Source: Emmonsiellopsis sp. PD_33 (taxonomy: Eukaryota; Ascomycota; Eurotiomycetes; Onygenales; Ajellomycetaceae). From it: DNA of 64,000 bases. The notes below the pieces were generated by a model. The model had not been told where the DNA came from. It made no database searches and saw only the letters and a list, made by a program, of their open reading frames with translations. The DNA lies in the NCBI GenBank assembly GCA_032988165.1, contig JANTQF010000180.1:1-64000 (forward strand), in the 5' to 3' direction. Below are positions 22,342 to 34,400 of this stretch, piece after piece. A program made the position numbers and the translations under genes. Position 1 is the stretch's first letter, and each line of letters starts with the position of its first letter.

Positions 22342-24360
22342 ATGGCTCACTGGAAAGACCTCGTGCGCGAGAAACGCCGGCAACAGGCTGAATCCATCCC
22401 AACCGACTGGCGATTGCCGTCTATTCCAAATGACTTCACAAACTCCTGCGATGTCATAGAATCATGCGGGATTCTATCAGACGAAGAGAAAGAAATCACT
22501 AATACAACCGATGTCCGGAAACTTCTAGTCCTGCTGGCTTCAGGGAATTTATCTAGTGTCCAAGTGACAACTGCCTTCTCCAAGAGGGCGGCAATTGCGA
22601 ATCAGTTAATCAATTGTTGCACAGAAATGTTTTTCGACACTGCCTTAGCGCGGGCGAGGGAACTTGATGAATATTTGGCAACAACTGGAAAGGTGATTGG
22701 GCCATTGCATGGGTTACCGGTTTCGATAAAGGATGGTTTCGAGGTTGATGGATATGATACCACTGTTGGTATGCCAGGAGACATCCTATGGAGTTATCAT
22801 TTGAATTCTCCACTGCCACAAATCGGGTATTGATGTTTAGTATTTAGGATGGGCTGGATTGATTGGGAAACCCGCAAAACACTCAGGGAGCGTGGCAAAG
22901 CTCTTGCTCTCACTAGGGGCTGTATTGTATGTCAAGACAAACATACCGCAGTCACTCATGGTGTGTTCCTCTATTCAAGGGCATGTTTAGCCCAACTAAC
23001 GACTAACAACATCAGATGTCTGATTCATATAACCACGTATTCGGTCAGTCGGTCAACGCATTCAATAAGAACCTGATATCTGGGGGTAGCTCAGGTGGCG
23101 AAGGCGCCATTGTTGGAGCACGAGGGAGCGTCCTTGGTATTGGAACGGATATAGGTGGATCTATCAGAATTCCCGCCGCCTTACAGGGTGTATATGGATT
23201 GTGTCCAACAGCGGGCAGGATTCCATGGGAAAAGTCTGCGTATGTAAATGCTACTCCTTAGAACCGTATCAAATACTCCTCTTACCGTGGGTTTTCAGAT
23301 TCACTCAAGTATATATTGTTCCACCGGTGGCTGGCCCCATCACGGCTGACCTACACAACGTTGAGTACTATATGGAGTCGGTTATATCGTCCCGTCCGTG
23401 GGGAACTGACCCCAAAGCCCTCCCAATACCATGGCGACGGGACCTTGCCCAAGTCCCTGTCCGTCCACTTAAGGTGGCTTTCATTTTCGATGATGGGGTT
23501 GTGAAACCACAGCCCCCAATAACTCGCGCTCTCCGCGAAACAGCGGAGAAATTCAGAAAGGCTGGACATAAGGGTAAGTCATCGCACCGGATATAGAGAT
23601 AACTGTCATGAGGTATTAATAATAATAGTAATTGAATGGGATACCTCCTTGCACGACGAAGGCATCAGGCTATGGCTGAAAGCTGTTATGGCCGATGGCG
23701 GGGAAGACTGCCGAAAGATGTGTGAGCTGGTCGATGAACCCCTTATCCCTGGCATGTTAGTTGGAACAGACAAGGATAAACTTTCAATATCCCAACGTCA
23801 GGAGGTAGATCTTACCATGCTATAACCCCAAACACTGAATTCCCTATCTCAAATAACAGTAACTAACCAAAAACCCCACACAGCTCGAGAAACAAAAACT
23901 CGCCTACCGAGAATCCTATCTCGCCCAATGGCAGAAAACCGGCATCGACGCGCTCATCATGCCTGTGATGGCATGGGTAAATTTCAAACCCCGAACGTGG
24001 GTTGAAAGCAAGCAGCTGCTGGGATATAGTGCCATTTGGAATTTGCTTGATTATACCGCGCTCACTGTTCCTGTTACGAAGGTGCAGCCTGTAATCGATG
24101 CACCGGACGAAGAGTGGCTTGGTCGTCAGCCAAGAAATGAGTCTGATGCGTTTAATCAAAGGCAATGTGAGTTCTATCATAGTTCGATTTTGTGTATTGA
24201 GAAGGAGGAGAGGAGTAGAAATGGATTGCTAATTTGAAATGTCAAAATAGATGATGTCAATCTAGTTCAGGGTATGCCGGTTTCAGTGCAGGTTGTTACG
24301 GGCCGGTTTGGAGAGGAGAAGGCAGTTTCTATTGCGAAGGTTATGGCTGGGTTTGAGTGA
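22342..24360 (+). CDS. Amidase signature family hydrolase (acetamidase/AmdS type)
   Basis: Seven exons: 22342-22768, 22848-22960, 23016-23239, 23299-23573, 23629-23804, 23884-24166, 24251-24360; 535 aa. The Ser-cis-Ser-Lys triad is intact: Lys130 in PVSIKDGFEVDG, Ser205 in SGGSSGGEGA and Ser229 in GTDIGGSIRIPA. The spacings equal those in the well-studied fatty acid amide hydrolase. The late motif VQGMPVSVQVVTGRFGEEK closes the domain. The length fits fungal acetamidases (about 540-550 aa). The enzyme hydrolyses an amide to acid plus ammonia. Its substrate is not readable from the sequence; general amide use as a nitrogen source is the default inference. All junctions keep frame and rebuild conserved blocks (VKTNIPQSLM at exon 2/3). 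Confidence 0.9.
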
Positions 24361-24908
24361 TGTATGGCTGTGGGAAATTTGAGTAGGCCATTGGATGGGA
24401 ATGCTAGGGGGCTCCCATTGTGTTCAGAGGATCGATGGCAATTGCTGCGTGGCATGCTTCCAAGTATGAAGGTAATGATAGCATGGTAATGAATATCTAA
24501 TTTATGAGTGAACTCTTTGAATTTGCATCATTGCGGGGTGATAAAAAAAGATAGAGGGGATGTAAACGGGAAATCCCGAAATTGGGTGTAGAGTCAAGAC
24601 TAGTAACTTTGGGGAAATCGGGTGATATAATGCGGCGAACAAAATGAGAAGGGACCTTTTTAACTCTGTGTGTAATAAAGTAGAAAAAAGCGGGAGACAA
24701 AACAAGGTATAAGAGAAAATAAAAGGGGAAAAGTACGAGATGAACTAATTTCAGAAGACAGAACGCCCAGGGAGAAAACTGACAGCTTTTCCACAGTAGA
24801 TATCGCAAACGCGGGTACACACACCATGGAGAAAAACGTTTTGGGAGGGTGGCCATTTGAGATATCCATTGTGTGCCGTTGGCCCAAGATGAACTTGAGG
24901 AGAAATCG
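24361..24908. other. Convergent intergenic region
   Basis: About 550 bp of 3' flanks. A-rich on the plus strand, no gene seen. Confidence 0.5.
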
Positions 24909-25609
24909 TTAGTCTATATCCATCTCATCGCCGTCATCGGCTGCTCGCTTCTTAGGATCCCGCATGTCAGAATCGGAGCCTTTGCGTTTTCGTGAAGATT
25001 CAGGATTTTCCGATGTAAATTGGTTGCCAGAGGCGGCAGAAAGCTTATCAAGGCGTCCTTGAAAAAGTTTTTCTCGGAGGTATAACTCGAGTCGTTTTAA
25101 ACCGCATTTTGAGTCTTCATTGGGGTGGGTCTCTGAATGGGATATGAGACCCTGGGGCGTTTGGGAAATTTTTTCACAGTAAGGGCCTTTGAACTGCTCT
25201 CCTGTTGTGTAGCCGTGCATACCGCACCACGGCAATACCAAATTACGGATAAACTTAGCATCTTCTCTGGACAGACACTTCCTAGATTGAACAGGATGGG
25301 ATGTAAGGTGCATATCGGCCTCAAACAAAGTGGGATAGAAATGTGTGCAATTGGGGCATGGGACGGGAGTTTGGTCTGGTCGACATGGCTAGACAAACGT
25401 AAGGTTAGCACCGAGAGGCGATAATATGATATTACACCTTACGAAATAGGACTTACCTGACACATGCGAGCTTTCACCGGAAGATCTGCGCACGATAAAC
25501 ACACTCCATTCTCCAGTAAATTTTCGCTGATCTTAAAGCCGAATTGGGCCGCGAGTCGGGGTCGGTTCCCCAAATCTATGGCTTCGGTGGTTTGCGTCGA
25601 ATCAGACAT
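24909..25609 (-). CDS. Small C2H2-type zinc-finger protein, unrecognised
   Basis: Two exons: 25609-25457 and 25388-24909 (intron 68 nt, GTAAGT...CTAG); 210 aa, starting MSDSTQTTEAIDLG. The N-terminal half is Cys-rich (CLSCADLP, CQPC). It has one clear finger, C-x2-C-x12-H-x3-H, in PCPNCTHFYPTLFEADMHLT followed by SH. A second Cys/His group (WCGMHGYTT, HSETH) is less regular. The tail carries a bipartite nuclear localisation-like stretch (SRKRKG, DPKKRAADD) and ends in acidic residues. I do not recognise the family. It lies in tandem with a second small zinc-finger gene with the same strand and layout, which suggests an old duplication. A nuclear role is inferred. Confidence 0.7.
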
Positions 25610-26412
25610 GTCCGTATATCGGGGAGATTCGGGTATGGTAAATGCTCTCTCCTAGGACGACCAGAGAAACTTCGGAAACCGATACGGAAAAGAGGAAGGT
25701 ATGGAATATTGCAAAGTAGAAGACTGTCAAATTTTGTAGATTGTATGAGATAGCCCGTAGGAGGATACTCTCGGGGTAATATAAGGAGTAAAAAAGGAGG
25801 CAAGTAGTCAGAGCAAAGAGGTTCATGTGGGTAATTTCGTTATCGCAATATAAAACACAGTTGGTAAAGAGTGAAGACATCAAGAAACAGAAATATGAGA
25901 GAGAAGACAGAGAAAATGGGAAGACTATATAGCTTATAAAAGAGCGTGGTTGCCACAATGGGGGAATGGGAGAGAAGTCCCGGACAGTAGATCAGGATAT
26001 GGCCGTAACCAGGGAGCCGGCCCTTGGTTCGCTCAAAGTTGGCGGAATGGAGGGATATCTGTATAAAGAGAGTGAACAAAGAAATAGGCTATGAGGGTCA
26101 GAGAAAGGAGTTCACCGAATAATATGCCTAACCACGATCGAAAGGTAATGTAGACCCTGGCATAATCCAGAAGCAATGTTCCTGTTCAAATCGGATTATG
26201 TATTCATCACCAAATCCACATCGTTGATAACGATTCAAGAATATAAATGAAAAGAAAACGGTTCCATCGTAAACTGAGTTTGCTCCGAGAAGGTAAATCG
26301 TCAAGAATTTCCTTTGGGACCCGTATCTTTACGATGACCATATTTCCTCAACAGTATCGGCGTCAGTGTTGACGAGATTACCTGGCGAGGTCGTCATGTT
26401 CGTGAAAGTATT
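25610..26412. other. Intergenic region between the two zinc-finger genes
   Basis: About 800 bp, A/G-rich on the plus strand. It contains the promoter of the downstream (lower-coordinate) zinc-finger gene. No coding frame I can support. Confidence 0.5.
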
Positions 26413-27190
26413 TCAACAGTCAAGCCTTGGTATCCCTCCGAGAACCTGGTGGCGATATTTGTCTCTCATGCATTGGAGGATAAATCGTAGATCATACTCA
26501 CGAAGTCTTCCACATTTAAGCTCCTCCGTATGCATTAAAAGTTCAGAGAAACGCTCGGGATTGAAATTGCAAGAAGGACACCAGTAGGGACTAACGAGTG
26601 CTTGACCAGGGGGAAAAAAAGGAGTACGTGCGCTGCGATATTCCGTGGCGAATTTCATGATATCCTGGTCGCCCCTACTAGATCGACACTGTTTGTTTTC
26701 GAGATGCTCGATCATGGCAGACTCCTTGGGGAAACGGTCCTCGCAAAAAAAGCATTGGAAGAAGAGATTGCTGTGCTAGGATAGTATTAGCCAAAATGAA
26801 TGCGCGCCAGGCTGAGAGGCTAGGACATGAAGGAATGCTTACAGAGCAGGAATTCTTACTGTCATCCTTGCTAGAGTCCGGACTCGGGATACACGCACCA
26901 CACGTATGGCATACACCATGAATCGCTAAGGTATGGGCCGGGAGATCGGCCTTGTTATACGCATATTTATCACATCGGTTGCAGGCGAGACGTTCTTTTT
27001 CGAGCCTTGCTTTTTCGAGTCTTTCTTTTTCGAGTCTTTCTTTTTCGAGCCTTTCTTTTTCGAGCCTTTCTTTTTCGAGCCTTGCTTTTTCGAGCCTTGC
27101 TTTTTCGAGCCTTGCTTTTTCGCGTTCCTCTATAAGTTGGCCTGTAAGCTGGACCAAATCGTCCATCCCCTTCATAATTCGGTCTGTCAT
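26413..27190 (-). CDS. Zinc-finger protein with EKxRL pentapeptide repeats, unrecognised
   Basis: Two exons: 27190-26843 and 26775-26413 (intron 67 nt); 236 aa. After MTDRIMKGMDDLVQ comes a highly charged helix made of nine EKARL/EKERL repeats. Three zinc fingers follow. The first is C-x2-C-x12-H-x4-H (CNRCDKYAYNKADLPAHTLA, then IH). The other two are C-x2-C-x12-H-x5-C (CFFCEDRF...EHLENKQC and CPSCNFNP...MHTEELKC). The second finger exists only after splicing. The repeat helix could be a single alpha-helix or coiled-coil spacer. I do not recognise the family. The finger pattern and neighbourhood suggest kinship with the gene at 24909-25609. The C-terminus (GGIPRLDC) could be followed by an exon I missed. 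Confidence 0.65.
26996..27121. repeat. 15-bp coding minisatellite (nine EKxRL units)
   Basis: Tandem 15-bp units of the form TTTTTCGAGCCTTGC on the plus strand. Small changes (TTGC/TTTC, GCC/TCT) account for the Ala/Glu alternation. It lies wholly inside exon 1 of the zinc-finger gene and keeps frame, since the unit is a multiple of three. Confidence 0.9.
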
Positions 27191-27949
27191 CCTGAGGGCC
27201 GATCGAGTTAGGGGTAATTCAGCGAGATCTAAGATCTGACACTAGCACAGTACTTTGAGCGCTAGTAATTGGTCGGCCAGAGTTTGCCAAATAGGGCTTG
27301 GGCAAACGAAAGAATAAAAGCGATTAAGTAAAAATGATAGTCCGGGCGAAGAAAGCTATCTGAACCGGCAGATACTGTATGATAAAAGATGGCAAAATTG
27401 AAAAGGATATACGCGAATAAGCAGAGCCGATATGGATACCACGGGAAAGACATGAAGGGGGATGGATGGGAGAATTTATAGAGAAGTGGCATGTATTCTT
27501 CTCCACCTATTCTTCTTCATCTAGCAATGAGTATCCAGATAATGAGAGAGATTTCACTTGGCGTGTCAATGCCCTCAGGGGCATGAAAGCAATGCCTCAT
27601 GTTGAGATGAAAGAACATGAGTCTGAGAAAATAAAAATAACATGAAAAGAAGCTGCAAAACATTGATGTGTCTCCAATACACGTTTCATCAGCGAAGTTG
27701 TTGCCATGTCCCGTTGTAGCATTGGACGCTGTATGTTGAAGCCATCAAGTTCAAAGTTGAAGTTGATGTTGGTGGAAAAAGGAAGTTTCATATCACGTGA
27801 CTTGACCCGAACTTTTCTTCCTAGACAAAAAAAATTCCAGCAGAAGCAGAAACACAAGAAACAAACGGCCGCCAAACTACCGGGCTCCCTTGCTGCCCTC
27901 GTTGTTCCATCCGCCCCTCTGGGAGGTCCATTTGTTTGATTCAGCCAAC
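27191..27949. promoter_or_regulatory. Divergent intergenic region, zinc-finger gene / MAK16
   Basis: About 760 bp between divergent starts. No convincing coding frame and no repeat of note. Confidence 0.5.
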
Positions 27950-29042
27950 ATGTCTTCGGACGAAATCGTGTGGCAGGTCATTAACCAACAGTTTTGCTCT
28001 TTCAAGCTCAAGTATGTGCCTTTCCAGTGCCCTGGAGCATTCCGCCGGACATTCTTGCCTCTCCCCTTTATGCGCTCTGTTTTGCGTTTCAGTTTCTAAT
28101 CTGTCCATCAATAGAACTACCAAGGGCCAGAACTTTTGCCGAAACGAACACAATGTCACTGGTCTCTGCAATCGCCAATCCTGCCCCCTGGCAAACTCCC
28201 GCTATGCCACGGTCCGCTCCGACCCCGCCACAGGAGCAATGTACCTGTACATGAAAACTGTCGAGCGATCGCATATGCCCAGCAAGTGGTGGGAACGGAT
28301 ACGGCTATCGTCCAATTACGCAAAAGCCCTCGAACAGGTTGACGAGCGCCTCATCTACTGGCCCAAGTTTTTGATCCACAAATGCAAACAACGCCTCACC
28401 AGACTCACGCAGGTGAGCATTCGGACGAGGAAACTTATAAAGGAGGAAGAAAGACTTGGGGAGAAGCTGGTGGCGAAGCTTGGGCCGAAGATTAGACGGA
28501 GAGAGGAAACCCGTGAGCGCAAGGCGGAAGCTGCTGCGAAGGTGGAGAGAGCTATTGAGAGAGAGCTGATTGAGAGATTACGGAGCGGCGCGTATGGCGA
28601 ACAACCACTTAATGTTGAGGAGGGCGTGTGGAAGAAGGTTCTCCGCGGTCTCGAACGACAGGGCGAAGGAGAGCGGGATGAGGATCTTGACGAGGGTATT
28701 GAGGAGGAGCTTGAAGAGGAAGAAGAGGGGGTTGGTGAGGTTGAGTATGTCAGTGACCTCGATGAGGACGACGAGGAGGATGATCTTGAGGATATTGAAG
28801 ATTGGTTAAGTGGCGATAGCGCAGAGGAGGATGAGGATGACGACGAAGATGAGGATGAGAGTGACAAAGAGAGCGACGAGGAGACCGGAGCCAGTAGCGA
28901 AGAAGACGCAGCACCGAAGAAACCAGCCTCAGGCACCAAGAGGAAGCGTGCCGCACCGCCTCCCAAGCCGCGCAAGAAGGGAGCCCGCATTGAGATCGAG
29001 TACGAGACCGAAGGACCAGCAAAGGAGGGAATATTGGTCTGA
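27950..29042 (+). CDS. MAK16: Mak16, 60S ribosome biogenesis factor
   Basis: Two exons: 27950-28011 and 28115-29042 (intron 103 nt); 329 aa. The N-terminus MSSDEIVWQVINQQFCSFKL joined to KTTKGQNFCRNEHNVTGLCN is nearly invariant across eukaryotes, with the Cys residues of the Mak16/L28e-like zinc site. A conserved basic middle (about residues 90-180) and a long acidic tail follow. The tail ends in a basic nuclear-localisation-like stretch (GTKRKRAAPPPKPRKKGARI). Mak16 acts in the nucleolus with Rpf1 in early pre-60S particles and is needed for 25S/5.8S rRNA maturation. The apparent open frame upstream of the splice acceptor is a read-through of the intron. Confidence 0.96.
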
Positions 29043-29685
29043 GCGCGACTGTGATGGTATAAAAGCATTTGATTTATGTTTGTCGCTTCTAGGATCTTGC
29101 TTGCGCATGGCGTTATGGAACGGATCAATGGCAGGAGAAAATGGCTGTGATTTCTAGAAATCTCCATACCAAGCTTCTGCGTGGGTATTGGGACGTGTAT
29201 GTATATACCTAATTGTCAGCGGGGAGGTTATTCCAACTTAGTAAACAGTGCACAATACCATACATTCCATCTCCATCTAATCTATGCTGCTGATATCGTG
29301 GATTTTTTTTATGCGACGGTCTATCCCAGTCACGTGGCCTCGAGGACTTCCTGACTTTCCAACCTCCGCAAAACCGCATCCCGAGTTCATTATCCCGCCA
29401 ACTCCAACGACGACCTGTCCGTGTTGAACAACGCCACCCCAGCCAGATTCCCGGGTAATTCGAGCTGGAGATTCCCGCATCCGGACAAATACGAGTCAAA
29501 AACACCGTAACACGCCGCCCGTGGGGCAGATTAGCCCGCTCCGCATCGACCCGTTTCACCTTCACCACCACAATCTCCAACCTCAACCTCACCACAACTC
29601 CCTCCTGTCTTACGAACCGAGAGCCGGCAACTACGGTAACACAATCCTCTAAGATATCCTGCAACGGTCCGAATATAATGCAACC
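29043..29685. other. Intergenic region MAK16 to Mso1-like gene
   Basis: About 640 bp. It holds the promoter of the next gene. A 202-codon minus-strand frame (29209-29817) overlaps it, but it is GC-driven and shows no family features. Confidence 0.5.
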
Positions 29686-30573
29686 ATGAGCTCCTACTTC
29701 TCCTCTCTCACCTCCTCCAACGCAATCTCCAACTTCAGCACGCGCTTCAACTCTCTCCGCCGCGCCATCTCCTCCAGCGACGAAACCGACGACCCGGACT
29801 CCGAAGACGCCTCGCACATCTCCAACGTCCTACGAGCCTACTACACTGAAAAGGGCCGCCGCTTCCCCGCCTGGCTGCCCCCCGACCCCAAATCCCCTAC
29901 CCCGCCCCCTCCCACCGTCGCAGTAGCCAGCCAGGCATCCCTACAGGGCTATGGAGGAGCGTCCGCACCCGCAACACTTGGCGGTGGCCGTGGCGGTCTA
30001 GGTGACTTGTGGGGAGACTCGGCTCCCGCAGCAGGGCCGCCCGCCCAAGCTACGTCTAGTCTTCGATTGAATAGGAATATCACGCAGCAACCGGGGCCCA
30101 CGTCGTCCTCCCATCTCATGCCATCGCCATCCAACATTCCCGCACGACCAGCTACGGCATCGTCAAATACGAGAAACGCCGGCTCGTATTTTGAGCGCCA
30201 GAATTCGCGAACCCCGCCCCCGCCAACTGATGTCAGGCCGCTGCCCAGCCAGCGTGCTGGTTCCTATCAGACCTCTCAGGCCGCCGCCACGACGCAGCAG
30301 GGTCGGTTGGGCCGTGGAGGAGGCGGTCTGGAGAGGTCGCATCCGGGAGGCTCCGCGCAAGAAAGATTGAGGGCGAGGCTGCATGGTGGTGGTAGTAATG
30401 GTGGTGGTGGCAATCAGGCACCAGCTAGGACGGCAAATCCGGGCTATAATTCGACCTCAGGTCGTCAGTGGGAGTCTGGTGGTGGAGATCCGTACGGTTC
30501 TTCCGGTTATGGCGGGACTCCGGGCGGAGGCGGCGGAGGGCTCCCTGGGCGACGGATTGGGCCGAGACGATAA
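29686..30573 (+). CDS. MSO1: Mso1-type Sec1-binding protein
   Basis: Single exon, 295 aa. The N-terminal 70 residues match the Sec1-binding region of Mso1: MSSYFSSLTSSNAISNF, then HISNVLRAYYTEKGRRFPAW and LPPDPK. The rest is disordered, rich in Pro, Gly, Ser and Gln, and ends basic (GGGLPGRRIGPRR). In yeast, Mso1 binds the SM protein Sec1 and the Rab Sec4 and helps SNARE assembly in exocytic vesicle fusion at the plasma membrane. Only the N-terminal motif supports the call; the tail has no recognisable domain. Fungal homologues are similarly low-complexity beyond the motif. Confidence 0.85.
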   Translation: MSSYFSSLTSSNAISNFSTRFNSLRRAISSSDETDDPDSEDASHISNVLRAYYTEKGRRFPAWLPPDPKSPTPPPPTVAVASQASLQGYGGASAPATLGGGRGGLGDLWGDSAPAAGPPAQATSSLRLNRNITQQPGPTSSSHLMPSPSNIPARPATASSNTRNAGSYFERQNSRTPPPPTDVRPLPSQRAGSYQTSQAAATTQQGRLGRGGGGLERSHPGGSAQERLRARLHGGGSNGGGGNQAPARTANPGYNSTSGRQWESGGGDPYGSSGYGGTPGGGGGGLPGRRIGPRR

Positions 30574-31401
30574 GCGGGATTTGGGTTTGAGATTGCGAAT
30601 TTCTGAGACAGGTTTTTCTTCATTTTGTTGTTGTATCTGGGGATATCCATTTGCTCTTGCTTTGTTTGTCGGTTCTTTCTCTATCACTTGAGTTTTTGAG
30701 CTTTGGCGTTTTCTTTCTTTCTATTTTCTTTCTCTTGTTCTTTTAATTTGTGCAGCATTATTTAGCATTGGCATCGCGTCAATTTCTCTTAATCTTCTTC
30801 CCTTTTTTCGCTCGCATTTCAGGCTAGCTGCTAATATCGATCTATGGGGGCTGGCAATATCGGAACTGTTGTACATATGCATACCAGTCCATAACGCGAC
30901 GTGTAGCAGAATGGATATATAACATTGAAAAACCTTGGAACATACGCACATGTCAAAATTCAGATAGAACAACCTTCTCTACATAAAAAGTAGACGAACA
31001 CGAAATAAAAAAATAGCCCCTTTTGCGAAACCACCTGCAATAAGGACGTGGACAAGATACATACATTGAAGAGATGAGAAAACAATATATATAGTTAATA
31101 TAAGAAAGCCCTATCAAAATCAATGCAAAATATTCTATACTATCCCAATACACCAATCCAAGGAAAACCAAGGGACCCCTGGGACAAGAGGCGAAAAAGG
31201 GGAAAAAAGGAAGTATTGCTACATGAACGGGAAAAGGAAAGCATAAAAGGGGTATGACATGGCAGAGATTCAAATAATCAAAAACAGAAGGCGGTGTAGC
31301 CAGAAAAGGCAAACACCAAACATGACAATCGAAAACAAAAACAAAGGGGTCATTTAAACACCTGCGCTCCCGCCATCACAACAAAAATAAATATATGAAT
31401 A
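30574..31401. other. Convergent intergenic region
   Basis: About 830 bp of AT-rich 3' flanks (T-rich on the left, A-rich on the right). No gene seen. Confidence 0.5.
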
Positions 31402-34400
31402 TCACCCTCTAACCTTCCTGTAACTCGGCGGGCTCCACGTCTGGCTAATCAACTTGACGGCCCAAACAGGCACCAACGACACGGCGGCGACGACTGCCAC
31501 CCTCCACACCCACGCCAACGTAATCACATACTTGAGATCAAAGTAGTCTCCCAAGAACGGCACGCTGGCCGCATACACCACCGCGGTACCGACAATACAC
31601 AAGATCATGACAGGATGCCACGTCGTAATCGATACGGCCACCATAACCAGCTCATTCAGCACTAGGGCCGTAAACGAGACGCTGATTAGTTTTGGGCCGG
31701 TAATGTCGCCGACGAGGATTTGAGAGAGACCTTGGATTATCGAGCCCTGATACACGGAAACGAGGACCCAGGTGAAGAAGGAGCGGTAGCTAAGCGATCG
31801 GCCGGTTTTTAGTTCCTTGTACAGCTCCGGGTAGAGGTTTGCGAGACCCTCGTCGACGTCCCGGTCCAGAACGAGCGAGAATACCGGTGCGTTGGTGTAC
31901 ACGGTAGCATAGCCGACCAGCAGCCAGTTGATGAAGAGACCCTTGGGGTCGAAGTGACCTGCGATGCTGTACATGGTCTGACAAGCACTGATGATGAGAC
32001 CGCGGTGCATGATAAACTGAGCCAGTTTCGCAGAACGCTTGTATGAGTTGCGCCCGTGCCAGACGAGGAGCTTGGTTAGGTGGTGGAACTGGGTGATGCT
32101 GAAGTCAGCGGCGAGGGAGGCCTGGCGTCCCTCTTTGCCGACAATGCCGATGCCGACATCTGCAGCTTGGATCATCGAGACGTCATTGCCGCCATCGCCG
32201 ATGCAGCAGATACGCTTCTTGGTGTGTTTACGGATTAGATTGGCAACTTCGGCCTTTTGGGTGGGCGAGCAGCGACAGGCGATGACGGCGGGCAGGAGGA
32301 CGGCGATAGAGATGAAAGCGGTGCGGAATTGGGAGAGCATAAGTGAGAGTGATTCACCATCGATTAAGAGGCAGGAGTCGGTTTTATTGCGAAGGAAGTC
32401 GAGGGTGTCTTGGGCGGTGCCTTTGTCTTTTAATTTGGAGACGGTGTGGATATATTGGCCCCGTGCAACAAGCTTGGCGGAGACGGCGACACAACGGGCG
32501 GTTTCAACTTTGTCGCCAGTGAGCATCCATATTTTTACTCCTGCGTTGCGGAGGAGTTCGAGGGATGGTTTGACATCCTTCTGGAGCTTGTCTTCAACAC
32601 CAGTGACGCCTAGAAGCTCGAGATTTCGTTCCAAGTACTCCTGGACGACCTTGGACATGCGAGCATCCCGGCCGTGCAAAGATAGTGACGCTTGCTTGTA
32701 GCTGGTTGCAAAATCTTGATACTGTCCCGAGGAGAGCTTCTTCCGACCGATAACCAGAGTTCGAAGACCTTCTCTGGCCATATTGGCAGTCTCCTCATCC
32801 AACCAGTCATTGGCAGCAACGATTGATGACATGACCGTATCCGCGCCTTTCTGGTAGAACCAGATTTCCTCGTCTTGAGCTGCGGAATGCTCCGACTGGG
32901 CACCGTGCTTAAAACGGACAATGATGCCCATCCGCTTGCTGTCGGAGGTAAATGGGAATATATCGAGGATTTGGACACGGACAACAATGTTACCCGTGTC
33001 AACTGACTTCAAGACAATCCTTTGTCTATCACGGTGTATTAGCTGAAGGCCGACATCCTCAGTATATTTTACAATTGCAATCTCATCTGGCGACGAGGCT
33101 TGGTAGGTTGTTATCTTTTGGCCTTCATCTTCATCTGCGGTTGGAGTAACATTATGGCAGAGTGCAAGTGCAAGGACAATATCTCTGACGCGGGAGCCAA
33201 TCTCTCGTCGCGTACGGGTCGTCGAAGCTAACCCGGTCTGGGTGCCGTTAATGGAAGATGGAGTGACGAGTGAAGGAAGCGGCGTATTTGCAGAAGGGGT
33301 CGCAGAGAAACCTTGTCGAACATAGGAGGCCACCTCGTCCATTGCCTCGTTGGCATAAGATACCGTTCCAACGTGGATTTTTTTGAGTTCCATTTCTAAA
33401 TCCAGTCAGACAATACCACTAAATCTAAATGAGATAGGCTTACCATTCTGCGTCAGGGTTCCTGTTTTGTCGGAGAGCAAATACTCAATCCTACCGAGGT
33501 CTTCGGGAATAGTACTGGTTCGAACAACTGTACCAGGGATCCCTTTATCTCTCTCAATAAATCTCCCATACACCGACTTTGCCATATCCAGATTGACACG
33601 TAGACTCATCGGGATGATGGTAGAAAAGAGGATGAGGTAAATCATGATTGCGATATACCACTTTTTGTCATTCGTTGGCTCAAACCCCTGAAGGGCAACC
33701 AGGATGATCGAAAGGGAAAGTGTCAAAACACATAGGATTTTAGTCAAGCTATTGATTTCATACTCAAGCAAGCCAACCTTTGACCGTGAAGGGGATGTTG
33801 ACATTGCAGACCTAGTTTGGGACCCTGTATAGATGATGGCGGCTATTGTAGTCGTGTTGGAGGCAAGAACTGTACTAGCCCAGGCAGTGTTGTCAATAGT
33901 TAGAGGAGCGGATTGCGGTTCGGATTCATTAGGAGATGACGGGATGGTGGGAGAAGGTTCGGTTCCATTGACCTTATCGATGTGAGGGTCGTAAGATTCA
34001 GGGGAAGGAGGTGCTAGCTCAATGGTACCGACGAAATCATTGACACTTTTTTCAGGGGCTCCTGCAATGATCCGCACTCTATCGAGCTGAGTGAGATGTA
34101 GACTTTGCGTGAGAGGGGATGGGAGTCGTAATTTCCAATCAGTTTCACCGTCTAACTGGTCTGTTCTGATAAATGTGTCGCTTGCGCCGCCAAGATCATC
34201 TGCACCATCACCATCCTGCTTCGGCGAATCCCCAAGGATGTCGCCGTCGTTTCCATCAACCGGTGACGGGGGCGAGTTCTCAGCTACAGAAGCCTCCGGC
34301 AAAGCACTCTTTAGAATGACAACATCAGCTGGCAGACGCTGGTCTTTCCGTAGTTTTAGAATATCGCCGACTTTTAAATCGCGGGACTTTTTAGTGACCT

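Noticed and set aside
28355..29167. 270-codon Ser-rich minus-strand frame
   Set aside because: It mirrors the acidic Glu/Asp tract of MAK16 on the other strand; a compositional shadow.
29209..29817. 202-codon open frame on the minus strand
   Set aside because: It overlaps the 5' part of the Mso1-like gene, is Gly/Val/Arg-rich from GC bias, and shows no domain or motif.
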